Made by a program: the position numbers and the translations under genes. From Streptomyces dangxiongensis (lineage in GTDB: Bacteria; Actinomycetota; Actinomycetes; Streptomycetales; Streptomycetaceae), in contig NZ_CP033073.1 in the NCBI RefSeq assembly GCF_003675325.1, positions 1,798,001 to 1,862,000 of the forward strand: a stretch of 64,000 nucleotides of DNA, read 5' to 3'. The stretch's first letter is position 1. The number at the start of each line of letters is the position of its first letter. Positions 33,382 through 42,336 of this stretch are shown here, piece by piece. A model generated the notes under the pieces. The model was not told the origin of the DNA, made no database searches, and saw only the letters and a program-made list of their open reading frames with translations.

Positions 33382-34596
33382 TCACGGGTTGAGCTGCTGC
33401 TGGTGACCGCCGCGCCATTCGGTGAGCAGGACGGTGGCGTCGTCGTTGAGTTTGCCGTCGTGGTGTTCCACTACAGCGGCCATCAGCCGGCGCAAGGTCT
33501 CGTGCAGGGTGTGCCGGCCCGAGTGGTGACGCAGGATGAAGTCCACGAACCGGTCCCGGCCGAACTCTCGTCCGCGGGCGTCGCGGGCCTCGACGATGCC
33601 GTCGGTGTAGAGCAGCAGGCGGTCCCCGGGTTCGAGCTGCTCGGTGGCCGTGGTGACCGGCAGGCCGAGGCCGGCACCCATGGGGCCGGCCGGACGGCAG
33701 GCCAGTTCGGTGGTCCAGCGGTTGCCGCGGATCAGGATCGGCAGATGATGGCCGCGGTTGACCCACGTCAGCCGGCCGGTCTCCATGTCCAGATCGGCCA
33801 GGATCCCGGTGACGTAACGGCTGGTGCTGAACTGTTCGATCAGGGTCTGCTCCACCTGCTCGCTGGTCTCGGCCAGCGAGGCGCCCTGGCGGCGGGCGTT
33901 GCGGCAGGCGGACACGGCGACGTTCGCGGTGATGCCGGCGGTGGTGTCGTGACCCATGGCGTCGAAGACGCTCAGGTGGAGGGTGCTGCCGGCCACCGCA
34001 TAGTCGAAGGTGTCCCCGCCGACCTGGTAGGCGGGCTCCATCACCGCACCGACGGTGGCGTCGTTTCCGGCGTAGGCGGGCGGCGGAGTGAGGTTCCACT
34101 GCATCTCCGCGGCCACGTTCATCGGTTCGGTGCGCACCAGACGGGCGTAGGAATCGCTGAAGGACCGCTTGCTGAGCAGCAGCAGGGCCGTCATGGACGC
34201 CAGGTCACGCAAGGCTCGGCGGATGGGTTCGCCATCGGTGTGGGTGTCGGCCCGCAGCACACCCAGGCGCTCCACGCCGTCGGTGATGGCCACCCACCAC
34301 CGCCGCCCGCCCGGAGGATCACCCGCCCCGTCCCGTTCGGGGAGCAGTTCCACGCGCTGAAAGGCCTGGCCGGGCAGGCTGCCCGCGACGGTGAACTCCT
34401 GTCCGCCGGCTCCAGCGGCCGGCCCCTGGCCGGTGAGCCGGCGCAGCACCGTCTCGCGGACGTCCACCACGAAGATCGCCACGTCGTGCATGCCCGCCGC
34501 GGCGGCGTGCTCGGCGATCATCTCCGGAAGCTGTTCGAGCGTGGCGGTATGACTGGCCTGCATCAGTCGCACCAGTGAGGCGCTGCTCTCCGTCAC
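33382..34596 (-). CDS. SpoIIE/PP2C-type serine phosphatase with N-terminal sensor region
   Basis: A 404-residue protein from GTG 34596 (GAGGGG upstream). Residues about 1-140 form a GAF-like region (EQLPEMIAEHAAAAGMHDVAIFVVDVRETVLRRL...WWVAITDGVERLGVLRADT). Residues about 160-400 form the phosphatase domain: EPAYQVGGDTFDYAV, SVFDAMGHDTTAG, GHHLPILIRG, GDRLLLYTDGIVEARD and LNDDATVLL, with the Asp metal ligands present. Such enzymes dephosphorylate anti-sigma-factor antagonists in partner-switching pathways. No anti-sigma partner gene is adjacent. Confidence 0.87.
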   Translation of the reverse strand: MTESSASLVRLMQASHTATLEQLPEMIAEHAAAAGMHDVAIFVVDVRETVLRRLTGQGPAAGAGGQEFTVAGSLPGQAFQRVELLPERDGAGDPPGGRRWWVAITDGVERLGVLRADTHTDGEPIRRALRDLASMTALLLLSKRSFSDSYARLVRTEPMNVAAEMQWNLTPPPAYAGNDATVGAVMEPAYQVGGDTFDYAVAGSTLHLSVFDAMGHDTTAGITANVAVSACRNARRQGASLAETSEQVEQTLIEQFSTSRYVTGILADLDMETGRLTWVNRGHHLPILIRGNRWTTELACRPAGPMGAGLGLPVTTATEQLEPGDRLLLYTDGIVEARDARGREFGRDRFVDFILRHHSGRHTLHETLRRLMAAVVEHHDGKLNDDATVLLTEWRGGHQQQLNP

Positions 34597-35383
34597 CCCT
34601 CGGCCCCCTCGCCGGACAAGCGCACCCACAAGCGCACGGACGAACCACCGGTGCCCAGCACGGCCGCGCACACCACGGGCTGAGTCGCCACTTCGGAACT
34701 CCTCCAGCCGCTCAGGTGGGTGACCAGTCCTTCAGGCACCACATGAGTACCCGCCTTCCGGCAGCACAGACGCTCCGGCGGCAGCCATGAACCCCTCCCT
34801 GGTCCTCGCAACGGTCCGCGCCTGGCGCAAGCGGAAGAGCGCCGTGGTCCCGCGACGTCCGCGCGGGTCGTCGCTCCGGGATGTGCGCCTGCCAACCACG
34901 TGTCGGCATGATCGCCTCCGCTCCAGAGGTCGTCGCGCCGCGAGCCGGGGTTCGGTGTCTCGACGACCGGGAGCCGGCCCCTCTGACCGCGGAACGGGGC
35001 GGCCGGGAGGACGACAGGACTCCCCGGTACCCCTCAGCGGCCGTGCAGGCCTCAGCGCGGCACCGAATCCGTGCGTGGTCGCCGCCCACGTCGGGCGGTG
35101 GAAGTGCCCCTCGGAGCACGGGGCGCCCACAACGGAACAATTCCGGACACGTACTCCTGTTTCGAATGTGCGACACGCGGTACTCCGACAGCACCCCGTC
35201 ATCCTGGCGGCGTTTCCGGTTCTCCTCCTGACCGGCCCTTCCGCAGAACCGTCAGGTCCGACCGTCGGATCCCTGCGGCCGCGACAGGCAGTCAGCCGCA
35301 CGGGGACCCTCCCGCCGAAGGACATCAGCAGGTGAGGGCAGAACGAAGACGGACCCCTGAGTACCACCGCATTGAGGATCACC
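34597..35383. other. Long intergenic region, no gene seen
   Basis: About 790 bp between the divergent phosphatase gene and the mannitol dehydrogenase operon. Frames on both strands lack family signatures. It must hold both promoters, but I could not pick out convincing elements. Confidence 0.4.
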
Positions 35384-36910
35384 ATGCCAGAATCGCCCTC
35401 GCCGGTCCCCGCGCTGAACAACCGCAGTCTCGACGCCTCTCCCGGCGGTCAACTGGAAACACCCGGTTACGACCGGACGCGCATCGAGCCGGCCGTCGTG
35501 CACTTCGGCGTGGGCGGTTTTCACCGTGCTCATCAGGAGGTCTATTTCGACCAGCTCGCGGAGCTCGGTTTCACCCGCTGGGGAGTGATCGGCGTCGGGA
35601 TGAGGCGGCCCGAGATGGGGCAGGTCCTCGACGCGCAGGACAACCTGTTCACCGTGGTCCAGCGGGACGGTGACGACTGCACGGCCAAGATCATCGGGAG
35701 CATGGTCGAGTACCTGCTGCTGACCGAGGAGAGGGCGCGGGTGGAGGCACGTCTGGCCGATCCGCGCACACGACTGGTGACATTGACGATCACCGCCGAC
35801 GGCTACACCCTCCCCGACGACCCCGAGATGGCCCGCGACTCGGTGTTCGGGCTGATCATCGACGCCCTGGACAGGCGGCGCCATGCCCACCACGCCCCGT
35901 TCACCGTGCTGTCGTGCGACAACCTGCCCGACAGCGCCGCCGCCACGCGCGAGGCGGTCATGACCCTGGCCGGCCGGCGCGATCCCGCACTGGCCCGGTG
36001 GATCGAGGAGCGCGTCTCCTTCCCCGGCAGCATGGTCGACCGCATCACCCCGGCGACCACCCCCGGCGACCGGGACGAGATCCAGGAGGACTTCCAGGTC
36101 GGCGACCGCTGGCCGGTGATCACCGAACCGTTCACCCAGTGGGTGATCGAGGACGACTTCTGCAACGACCGGCCCCCGCTGGACCGTGTCGGAGCGCTCT
36201 TCGTGGACGACGTCGCGCCGTACAAACTCATCAAGAGCCGGCTCCTCAACGGCGTCCACTGCGCACTGGGCTACGTCGGGTACCTGGCCGGTCACCGCAG
36301 CACCGACCAGGCCATGGCGGACCCGGTCGTGGCCGGCTTCGTCCAGCGGCTGATGCGCGAGGAGATCGCCCCGCTGCTCCCCGCGGACATCCCGGGCATG
36401 GATCTGGGCACCTACTGCGACACCGTGCTGGAGCGTCTGCGCAACCCCAGCATCGGGGACCAGCTTGCCCGGCTCTGCCGCCGCGGCTCCACCAAGATGC
36501 CCGACTACCTGCTGCCCTCCCTGCACTGCGCGCACGCCCAGGACCGGCCCCGCACCCGGCTGGCCTTCGCCGTCGCCGCGTGGATGCGCTTCCTGCGCGG
36601 AGTGGACCTCGACGGCGCCCCGATCGACGTGCAGGACGCCCGTGCCGAGGAACTGCGGGAAGCCGCCCTGCAAGGCGGCGACGACCCAGCACCGCTGCTG
36701 GCCGTCACGGACATTTTCGGCGACCTCGCCGATGACGCCGACAGTGTCGCCGTCATCCGCAACTCCCTGGCCGGCGCGTTCGGCAGCGGCGAGAGCCTGC
36801 GAACCGCACTGGCCTCGCCGGCCCGACCCGCCGAGCGACCTGTCACCCCTCGATCGCAGGAGCCCCATGAGCATCCCCGACCTGACCAGCGTCACGACAC
36901 TGCTGCTTGA
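35384..36910 (+). CDS. Mannitol dehydrogenase family oxidoreductase
   Basis: A 508-residue NAD(P)-dependent polyol dehydrogenase of the long-chain MtlD/UxaB/UxuB family, converting a sugar alcohol or aldonate to the ketose or ketoacid. Rossmann start: IEPAVVHFGVGGFHRAHQEVYFDQL (GxGxFHR). Substrate-domain signatures are VLSCDNLPDSAAATREAV, FPGSMVDRITPAT and KLIKSRLLNGVHCALGYVGYL (catalytic Lys in K-x5-N-x2-H). ATG 35384 has GAGG six bases upstream. The last 44 bp overlap the HAD gene, and the four-gene run to 39803 is a coupled operon. The substrate cannot be told from sequence. Confidence 0.88.
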   Translation: MPESPSPVPALNNRSLDASPGGQLETPGYDRTRIEPAVVHFGVGGFHRAHQEVYFDQLAELGFTRWGVIGVGMRRPEMGQVLDAQDNLFTVVQRDGDDCTAKIIGSMVEYLLLTEERARVEARLADPRTRLVTLTITADGYTLPDDPEMARDSVFGLIIDALDRRRHAHHAPFTVLSCDNLPDSAAATREAVMTLAGRRDPALARWIEERVSFPGSMVDRITPATTPGDRDEIQEDFQVGDRWPVITEPFTQWVIEDDFCNDRPPLDRVGALFVDDVAPYKLIKSRLLNGVHCALGYVGYLAGHRSTDQAMADPVVAGFVQRLMREEIAPLLPADIPGMDLGTYCDTVLERLRNPSIGDQLARLCRRGSTKMPDYLLPSLHCAHAQDRPRTRLAFAVAAWMRFLRGVDLDGAPIDVQDARAEELREAALQGGDDPAPLLAVTDIFGDLADDADSVAVIRNSLAGAFGSGESLRTALASPARPAERPVTPRSQEPHEHPRPDQRHDTAA

Positions 36911-37616
36911 CGCGGACGGCACCCTGTTCCCCTCCGAAGAACCCGCGTTCGTCGCCTCCGCGACGGTCACCCGGGACTTCGCCCACCACTTCGGCCTGAC
37001 AGGGGACTTCTCTCCCGAACACCTGCGGCTCACCACCACGGGCAGCAACTTCCGCACCACGGCCCGCAACCTCGCCGAACGCCAAGGCGTCCACCTGGAC
37101 GCCGCCGAGCTGGAGGCATGGGTGGAGCGCGAGAAGACCGAGGTGACGGCCTACCTGGGCCAGGTCCTGACACCCCGGCCGGACGTGGTGGCGGCCGTGT
37201 CGGCGCTGGGCCGCCGCTACCGGCTGGCCGTGGTCAGTTCCAGCGCCCTGACGAGGCTCGACGCGTGCTTCACCGCGAGCGGCCTGGGCGGACTGCTGCC
37301 GGCGGACCGCCGTTTCAGCGCGGAGGACAGCCTGCCCGTACCCACCAGCAAGCCCGACCCGGCCGTCTACCGGTTCGCCCTCACCAGGCTCGGTGTCGCC
37401 CCGCACCAGGCGCTCGCCCTGGAGGACTCCGCGACCGGAGCGGCGTCCGCCGTCGCGGCGGGCATCGCCACCGCCGGCCTGGTGCAGTTCGTGCCGGCGG
37501 GCGAGCGACCCGGCCGGATCGAGCAGTTGCACGACGCCGGGGCCGCCTGGGTGCGGCCGAGCTGGGGCGAGCTGGCCTCGGACCTCGTCGGTGACGCGGT
37601 GCGGGTGGCCACGTGA
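36867..37616 (+). CDS. HAD-superfamily phosphatase
   Basis: A 249-residue HAD-IA hydrolase. Motif I is LLLDADGTLFPSE (nucleophile and acid/base Asp), motif II VVSSSALTRLD, motif III the Lys in SKPDPAVYRFAL, and motif IV ALEDSATGAASAVAAG. The family dephosphorylates sugar or polyol phosphates and phosphoglycolate. It starts at ATG 36867 inside the end of the upstream gene and overlaps the next gene by 4 bp (GTGA). In this operon it most likely acts on a polyol phosphate. Confidence 0.87.
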   Translation: MSIPDLTSVTTLLLDADGTLFPSEEPAFVASATVTRDFAHHFGLTGDFSPEHLRLTTTGSNFRTTARNLAERQGVHLDAAELEAWVEREKTEVTAYLGQVLTPRPDVVAAVSALGRRYRLAVVSSSALTRLDACFTASGLGGLLPADRRFSAEDSLPVPTSKPDPAVYRFALTRLGVAPHQALALEDSATGAASAVAAGIATAGLVQFVPAGERPGRIEQLHDAGAAWVRPSWGELASDLVGDAVRVAT

Positions 37617-38953
37617 GCGGCGGCGGGCGGGCGGGCGGCTACACGGTGCCCACCTTCCGGGCACCGCCCGGACGGGCCCGGCGCCAGCACGTGGACGGCA
37701 ACGGCTCCGCCGCCGGGCCGCCACGCGCGTCGCGTCCCCGCTCGATGCTCGGGTACCTGGTGATGCCGCGGCCCAAGGACGCCGTCAAAGGGCTGCTCAT
37801 GCCGTTCACCTTCCTCCTGGCCGCGACCGCCGGCGCGGACGTGACGGGACGGACGGCGGTTCGGGCACTGATCGTCTGGGGAGCCCTGGAGCTGCTCGTC
37901 TATCCCGCCCGCTACCAGTGGAACGACATCCGTGGGTTCGTCGCCGACCAGCACCATCCCGCCGAACGGGACCGCGGCCGGCTGCCCGGACCGATCGAAC
38001 GCGTCCGGGCCCACGTCACCGCGAGCTGTGCGGTCGCGGTGGCGCGCCTGGCGGCCGTCGCGGGCCTGGCCCTGGCCCTGCCGGGCCTGGATCTGACGGG
38101 CATTCTGTCGACCGTCACCGCGGCGGTCTTGGGCGTGGCCGTCGTCTACGAGGCGCTGCGCGCGCGGGGCACGGGCCGGACCGGAACGATTCCGCCGCCC
38201 GCCCGCCCGGCCGTGGTCGCCCTGTGGGTCGTCGTCGGCGCCGGCTACACGGTACGCGGTATGACCGGACTGGCACTCGCGGTGGACCTGGGCCGGCGCC
38301 CGACCCTCGCGGTGTCGGCGGCCGTGGCGCTGTGGGCGTTCGGCATCGCGTTCGTCACCAGCAGATGGGTCCTGGAGAGCCTGGCGTTCGCCGCCTCGGA
38401 TCACGGCAGGCTGACCTGGACGGCGCGGGCCGATCAGGCCCGTGAACACCTCATGGCGCTGGCACGCTGGCTGCCGTCCCATGCCGATGCCGCCCCGGCC
38501 GACTGGGCGCCGCTGCGCCGTCGCACCTCGCCGGCCGCCCCGTGGAACCTGGCGCTGCTGGTCGCGGGCACGGCGTCCACTGTGACCGGATCCCTGCTCG
38601 TCACGCCCGCCTCGGCGGGGCACGCCCTGGTCGCAGCCGCACTGGGTGCGGTCACGACCACGGCGGCGATCCTCCTCCCGGCGCCGCGACCGGTGATCGT
38701 TCTCTCCGGCGGCGTCCTGCAACTCCTGGTGCTGATCCTCACCGCGCAACCGCGCCCACTGGCGGCCCTGTTGCCCTGGCTGGCCGTCATGGCCGCCCAT
38801 CTCGTCTTCAGCAGCCGTTCCCTCCACACGATCGGGGTGCTGCCCGGACGTCTGCGTTCCCTGGCGGCGGCCCCGTGCGCCGCTCTCGCCCGGGCGGTGG
38901 TCGGGCGGGCCACCTGGGACGCCCTACGGAAGGACACCGGTGAACCTCGATGA
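37613..38953 (+). CDS. UbiA-like prenyltransferase membrane protein
   Basis: A 446-residue polytopic protein. After a 50-residue basic N-terminus it has eight to ten hydrophobic helices. It carries RYQWNDIRGFVADQHHPAERDRGRLPGP, matching the NDxxDxxxD...RxxRP Mg/diphosphate motif of UbiA-family transferases, most like the decaprenyl-phosphate phosphoribosyltransferase branch. The second Asp-rich UbiA motif is less clear, so function needs caution. It starts at GTG 37613, overlaps the HAD gene by 4 bp and the IMPase gene by 14 bp, and is part of the same operon. Confidence 0.68.
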   Translation: MSGGGRAGGYTVPTFRAPPGRARRQHVDGNGSAAGPPRASRPRSMLGYLVMPRPKDAVKGLLMPFTFLLAATAGADVTGRTAVRALIVWGALELLVYPARYQWNDIRGFVADQHHPAERDRGRLPGPIERVRAHVTASCAVAVARLAAVAGLALALPGLDLTGILSTVTAAVLGVAVVYEALRARGTGRTGTIPPPARPAVVALWVVVGAGYTVRGMTGLALAVDLGRRPTLAVSAAVALWAFGIAFVTSRWVLESLAFAASDHGRLTWTARADQAREHLMALARWLPSHADAAPADWAPLRRRTSPAAPWNLALLVAGTASTVTGSLLVTPASAGHALVAAALGAVTTTAAILLPAPRPVIVLSGGVLQLLVLILTAQPRPLAALLPWLAVMAAHLVFSSRSLHTIGVLPGRLRSLAAAPCAALARAVVGRATWDALRKDTGEPR

Positions 38954-39803
38954 CCTGTTGAGCCTCGCTCGCGACGCCGCCCGGGCGGGTTCGCGTACCG
39001 CCGTCTCCTGGCGAGGTCACGCCCACCAGCTCCTCATCCAGGAGAAAGCGGGCCCCGACGACCTGGTCAGCCAGGCGGACCGGGACACCGAGCACGCCGT
39101 CCGCGCCGTACTGGCCGAGCACCGGCCGCACGACACGGTCCTGGGAGAAGAGGAAGGAACCACCACGGGCCGCAGTCGAGTGCGGTGGATCATCGACCCG
39201 ATCGACGGAACCACGAACTACCTCTACGGGCGCCCGGACTGGGCGGTCAGCGTGGCCGCGACCGACACGGACGGAGACCGGCTGCTCGCCGGCGTGGTCA
39301 TCGAACCCGCTCTCGGACTGCTGACCGAGGCCCGGGCCGGCACCCGCACCCTTGCGAACGGCACACCGGTCACTCCCCTGCGCCAGCACGACCTCGACCG
39401 GGTCCTGGTGGAACTCAACTTCGGCCGGCCCGGACAACGCCCCCTGGCCGGCCCCGCGGTCAGCGCTCTCCTGCCGCGGGTGCGCGACCTGCGCCGCGGG
39501 GGCAGCGCGGCGGCCGCCCTCGCCCAGGTCGCCACCGGCCGCGCGGACGCCCTGTGGGCACCCGGACTGCAGCCGTGGGACTGCGCCGCGGGAGTCCTGC
39601 TGGTCCAGCAGGCCGGCGGAACAGTCGGTGACCTGACCGGCCCCGCCCCCGGCACCTGGCCCCGAAGCGGCGACGTCCTGGCAGCCCCGCCGGCCCTGTG
39701 GAAGTCCCTCCGGACCCTTCTCACCCCGGTCTACCCGGCGGCCGAAGCGATGCGGACCGGTCGGCCGGACAGCGATGACGCGAACATGGCGGGACGGGCG
39801 TGA
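38940..39803 (+). CDS. Inositol monophosphatase family protein
   Basis: A 287-residue Mg-dependent phosphatase. Metal ligands are in LVSQADRDTEHAVRAVL, LGEEEG, WIIDPIDGTTNYLYGRPDWAVSVA (the DPxDGTxN signature) and the C-terminal LQPWDCAAGVLLVQQAGG (WD motif). The family hydrolyses inositol-1-phosphate, histidinol phosphate, fructose-1,6-bisphosphate or PAP. GTG 38940 lies within the end of the UbiA-like gene. It is the last gene of the operon, ending 4 bp before the convergent oxidoreductase. Confidence 0.87.
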   Translation: MNLDDLLSLARDAARAGSRTAVSWRGHAHQLLIQEKAGPDDLVSQADRDTEHAVRAVLAEHRPHDTVLGEEEGTTTGRSRVRWIIDPIDGTTNYLYGRPDWAVSVAATDTDGDRLLAGVVIEPALGLLTEARAGTRTLANGTPVTPLRQHDLDRVLVELNFGRPGQRPLAGPAVSALLPRVRDLRRGGSAAAALAQVATGRADALWAPGLQPWDCAAGVLLVQQAGGTVGDLTGPAPGTWPRSGDVLAAPPALWKSLRTLLTPVYPAAEAMRTGRPDSDDANMAGRA

Positions 39804-39807
39804 GGGG

Positions 39808-40740
39808 TCACCTCCCGGCGGGTGGCTCCGCGACACGAATGATCGTGCGGCCGGGGACGCGCTGTCGCGGGGTGAAGGCGGCGACTGCCTCGGCCAGCGG
39901 CCGGACCGCTCCGACCCGTACCCGGAGCCGGCCGTCCCGCAGACGCCGGGCGAGGTCGGCGAGGCGTGCGCGGTCGGGTTCCACGACGAAGAAGAGGGCC
40001 CGCCCGTCGTCGGGGCGCACGGTGGGCGGATGGGCGATGGTGACGAGCGTGCCGCCGGGGCGTACGAGGGCGGCCGAGCGGTCGAGGATGTCGCCGCCGA
40101 TCACGTCGAACACGACGTCGGCCTGGCCGGCGTCCGCCAATGGGCCGGCGTCCAGATCGAGGAACGCGTGTGCGCCCAGGTCGAGGACGGTGTCCCGGTC
40201 GGCGGAGCGGCCCGTGCCGACCACGTGGGCTCCCGCTTCGTGAGCGAGCTGGACGGCCATCGAGCCGACCGCGCCGGCGGCGCCGTGAATCAGGACGGTC
40301 TGGCCGCTGGTGAGACGGGCGTGGTCGAACAGGCCCTGCCAGGCGGTCAGTCCGGAGATCGGCAGCGCGGCGGCCACCGTGTGGTCGACGTCGGCGGGGA
40401 GCGGGGCGAGGTTGCGGGCTTCCACGGCGACGTACTCGGCGAGCGAGCCGTCGCGGGCCCAGTCGGTCGGTCCGAAGACCCGCTGACCGACGGTAAGGCC
40501 GGTCGTTCCGTAGCCGAGTTCCGTCACCACCCCCGAGACCTCGTGTCCGGGCACGCTCGGAGTGCGGTCGCGGCCCGCACGGTCGGCCCAGGTCGCGGGC
40601 CAGCCGAGTTCGCCCCGGGTGAAGCCCGCGGCGTGCACGCGCACGATGACGTCGTTCTCGGCGGCGTGGGGATGGGGAAGGTCCTCGAGGGCCAGCCCCG
40701 TGACCCCGGCCTCGCGATCCCGGACAGTGACGGCTTGCAT
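39808..40740 (-). CDS. Zinc-less MDR/quinone oxidoreductase
   Basis: A 310-residue medium-chain reductase from ATG 40740 (AGGAG upstream). GroES-like domain: NDVIVRVHAAGFTRGELGWPATW...PSVPGHEVSGVVTELG. The NADPH-binding Rossmann domain has GQTVLIHGAAGAVGSMAVQLAHEAGAHVVGTG. No structural or catalytic zinc cysteines are present, so it belongs to the quinone oxidoreductase (QOR/enoyl reductase-like) branch. The substrate is unknown, and it looks monocistronic. Confidence 0.87.
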   Translation of the reverse strand: MQAVTVRDREAGVTGLALEDLPHPHAAENDVIVRVHAAGFTRGELGWPATWADRAGRDRTPSVPGHEVSGVVTELGYGTTGLTVGQRVFGPTDWARDGSLAEYVAVEARNLAPLPADVDHTVAAALPISGLTAWQGLFDHARLTSGQTVLIHGAAGAVGSMAVQLAHEAGAHVVGTGRSADRDTVLDLGAHAFLDLDAGPLADAGQADVVFDVIGGDILDRSAALVRPGGTLVTIAHPPTVRPDDGRALFFVVEPDRARLADLARRLRDGRLRVRVGAVRPLAEAVAAFTPRQRVPGRTIIRVAEPPAGR

Positions 40741-40973
40741 GAGCACTCCTTTCCTGGCGTGTGGGTGGGACGCAGGACGCGGACACGTCAGCGGACCTTC
40801 GACGCGGAGCCGTCGCCGCCCGGGGATGAGCGACATCTGTCAGCCGCCGCCGTCGCAGCGGGACGGCCGCCGCGGACCCCGGACCGTCGGCGCGCCGGAG
40901 GCGGCGCGCCGGCTCGGACGACGAGAGGCGGCGAGAATGCAGCGGTTGCATCCCGATCCTGGCCACTGTCGGA

Positions 40974-41612
40974 TCACCGCGGCCAGGGAGCGTCCATGAC
41001 GCGCTCCACCATGGACGTACGGCGGAATCCGGGAACGAAATGTTCCAGGACGTCCGCGTTGACGGTCCCGTAAGTGGTGTCCGGACGGTCTTCGAGGCCG
41101 TCGACGAATGCCTGCAGGAATTCCTTCTTGAAATCACCGCGCGGATGAGCGGCGACGATCTCGTCCAGTTGGCCGCCTTGCAGCCTGTCCAGGCCCCAGC
41201 CGACCGCGTCGGTCAGTACGCCGTAGTTCGTGGCAGCGACCTCGGGGTCCATCCGGCCGGGAATCCCCGGCGTCGTGTGCAGGGCGATCGCCCTCCAGAC
41301 CACCTCGGCGGCGCTCTCGGGGAAACCGCGGTCGAGCAGGAACTTCCGCGCGTGGTCGGCGCCGTCCAGCTCGAAACGCTGCCGCGTGTCGGAGAACGGG
41401 ATCGAAAGGCCCGCGTCATGGAACATCGCCGAGATGTAAAGCAACTCGGGATCGGGCCGGAGGTCCAGCTCACGCGCGTGCAGGGAACCGAAGAGAAATA
41501 CACGCCGGGAGTGGTGGAAGATCAGGGGATTCGTCCTCTCCCGAAGAAAGTCCGTGGCCTCCGCGACAGCCGAGGTCCCGGGTATTTCCACCCCTGCGAT
41601 GATATCGGTCAT
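40974..41612 (-). CDS. HD-domain phosphohydrolase family protein
   Basis: A 212-residue protein from ATG 41612. HD-domain ligands are NPLIFHHSRRVFLFGSLHA, LLYISAMFHDAGLS (the HD pair), LDGADHARKFLLDRGF and RAIALHTTPGIP. This pattern is that of cyanamide hydratase-like and related small HD proteins, which hydrolyse small molecules or nucleotides with a divalent metal. It is divergent from the truncated DJ-1/PfpI gene. Confidence 0.8.
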   Translation of the reverse strand: MTDIIAGVEIPGTSAVAEATDFLRERTNPLIFHHSRRVFLFGSLHARELDLRPDPELLYISAMFHDAGLSIPFSDTRQRFELDGADHARKFLLDRGFPESAAEVVWRAIALHTTPGIPGRMDPEVAATNYGVLTDAVGWGLDRLQGGQLDEIVAAHPRGDFKKEFLQAFVDGLEDRPDTTYGTVNADVLEHFVPGFRRTSMVERVMDAPWPR

Positions 41613-41747
41613 GGTGTCCGTGCTTTCCGATGCGACGTGTGACGAGTGGACGCTGCGTCCGTTCTCCACGGTGCCGACCACGCGGCCCTCCCCGCCGCCT
41701 CGGTCCGGCCATGAACCACTCGAGTCCGGTCACCTCAGGATGGGCCT

Positions 41748-42290
41748 GTGAGCCACGACACGCATCGGGTGGCGATCCTCGTCCACGACGGGGTCGGACC
41801 GCTGGACGTCGTCGGCCCGGCCGAGGTGCTCGGGGAAGCGAATCTGCCGGGCGCCGACTACCGGATCTCTCCGGTGTCGACCACGGGCGCCGACGTCGCC
41901 TCCTCGATCGGCGTGCGGATCACCGATGTGCGCGACGGTACTGGTGCCCACGGTGCGGGCGGCGGCCTTGTGATCGCTCCACCACTGGGCAGACTGCTCG
42001 TCGGCGCGGACAGTTCACCGGCCAGCTCGATCGGACGAGGGTCCTCGGGATACCTCGCCGCCTCCATCCGCGCCTGTGCCACGGCGATCAACGCCGAGCC
42101 CCCGAACAGCCCGCGATGGGAGCGGCGGCGACGGGGCCAGCAGCCCCGCCAGATCGCCGGCGCGGCCACCCGCAGCAGCGGCACCCGCGTGGTCCCCGGT
42201 GACGTCCTCGGCTCCGGCACACGGTCGTCCCCGGCCCCGATCACGTACCGCTGCCGGCACCAGGAGTCCCGCAAGCCGGTACCTGTCCGG
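41748..42290 (+). pseudogene. DJ-1/PfpI (GlxA-type) regulator remnant
   Basis: The first 70-80 residues (VAILVHDGVGPLDVVGPAEVLGEANLPGADYRISPVSTTGADVASSIGVRITDVRDG) are the start of a GlxA-family DJ-1 domain. After about 41990 the frame becomes unrelated and repetitive in Ser/Arg, with no nucleophile-elbow cysteine or AraC HTH. The downstream part has been replaced or frameshifted. A full-length relative is at 45088. Confidence 0.65.
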
Positions 42291-42291
42291 T

Positions 42292-42329
42292 GACGCCCCC
42301 CGGCCCGGAGATCCGGGCCGGGGGGCGTC
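42292..42329. terminator. 18-bp perfect stem-loop
   Basis: GACGCCCCCCGGCCCGGA (42292-42309) pairs with TCCGGGCCGGGGGGCGTC (42312-42329) around two bases. It lies just past the stop of the Tat-protein gene (42337) and terminates it, and probably transcription from the left as well. Confidence 0.85.
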
Positions 42330-42336
42330 CCGGTGA

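Noticed and set aside
34732..35421. Minus-strand frame in the gap before the mannitol dehydrogenase gene
   Set aside because: Arg/Ser/Pro-rich translation without any family signature, overlapping the real start of the dehydrogenase gene.
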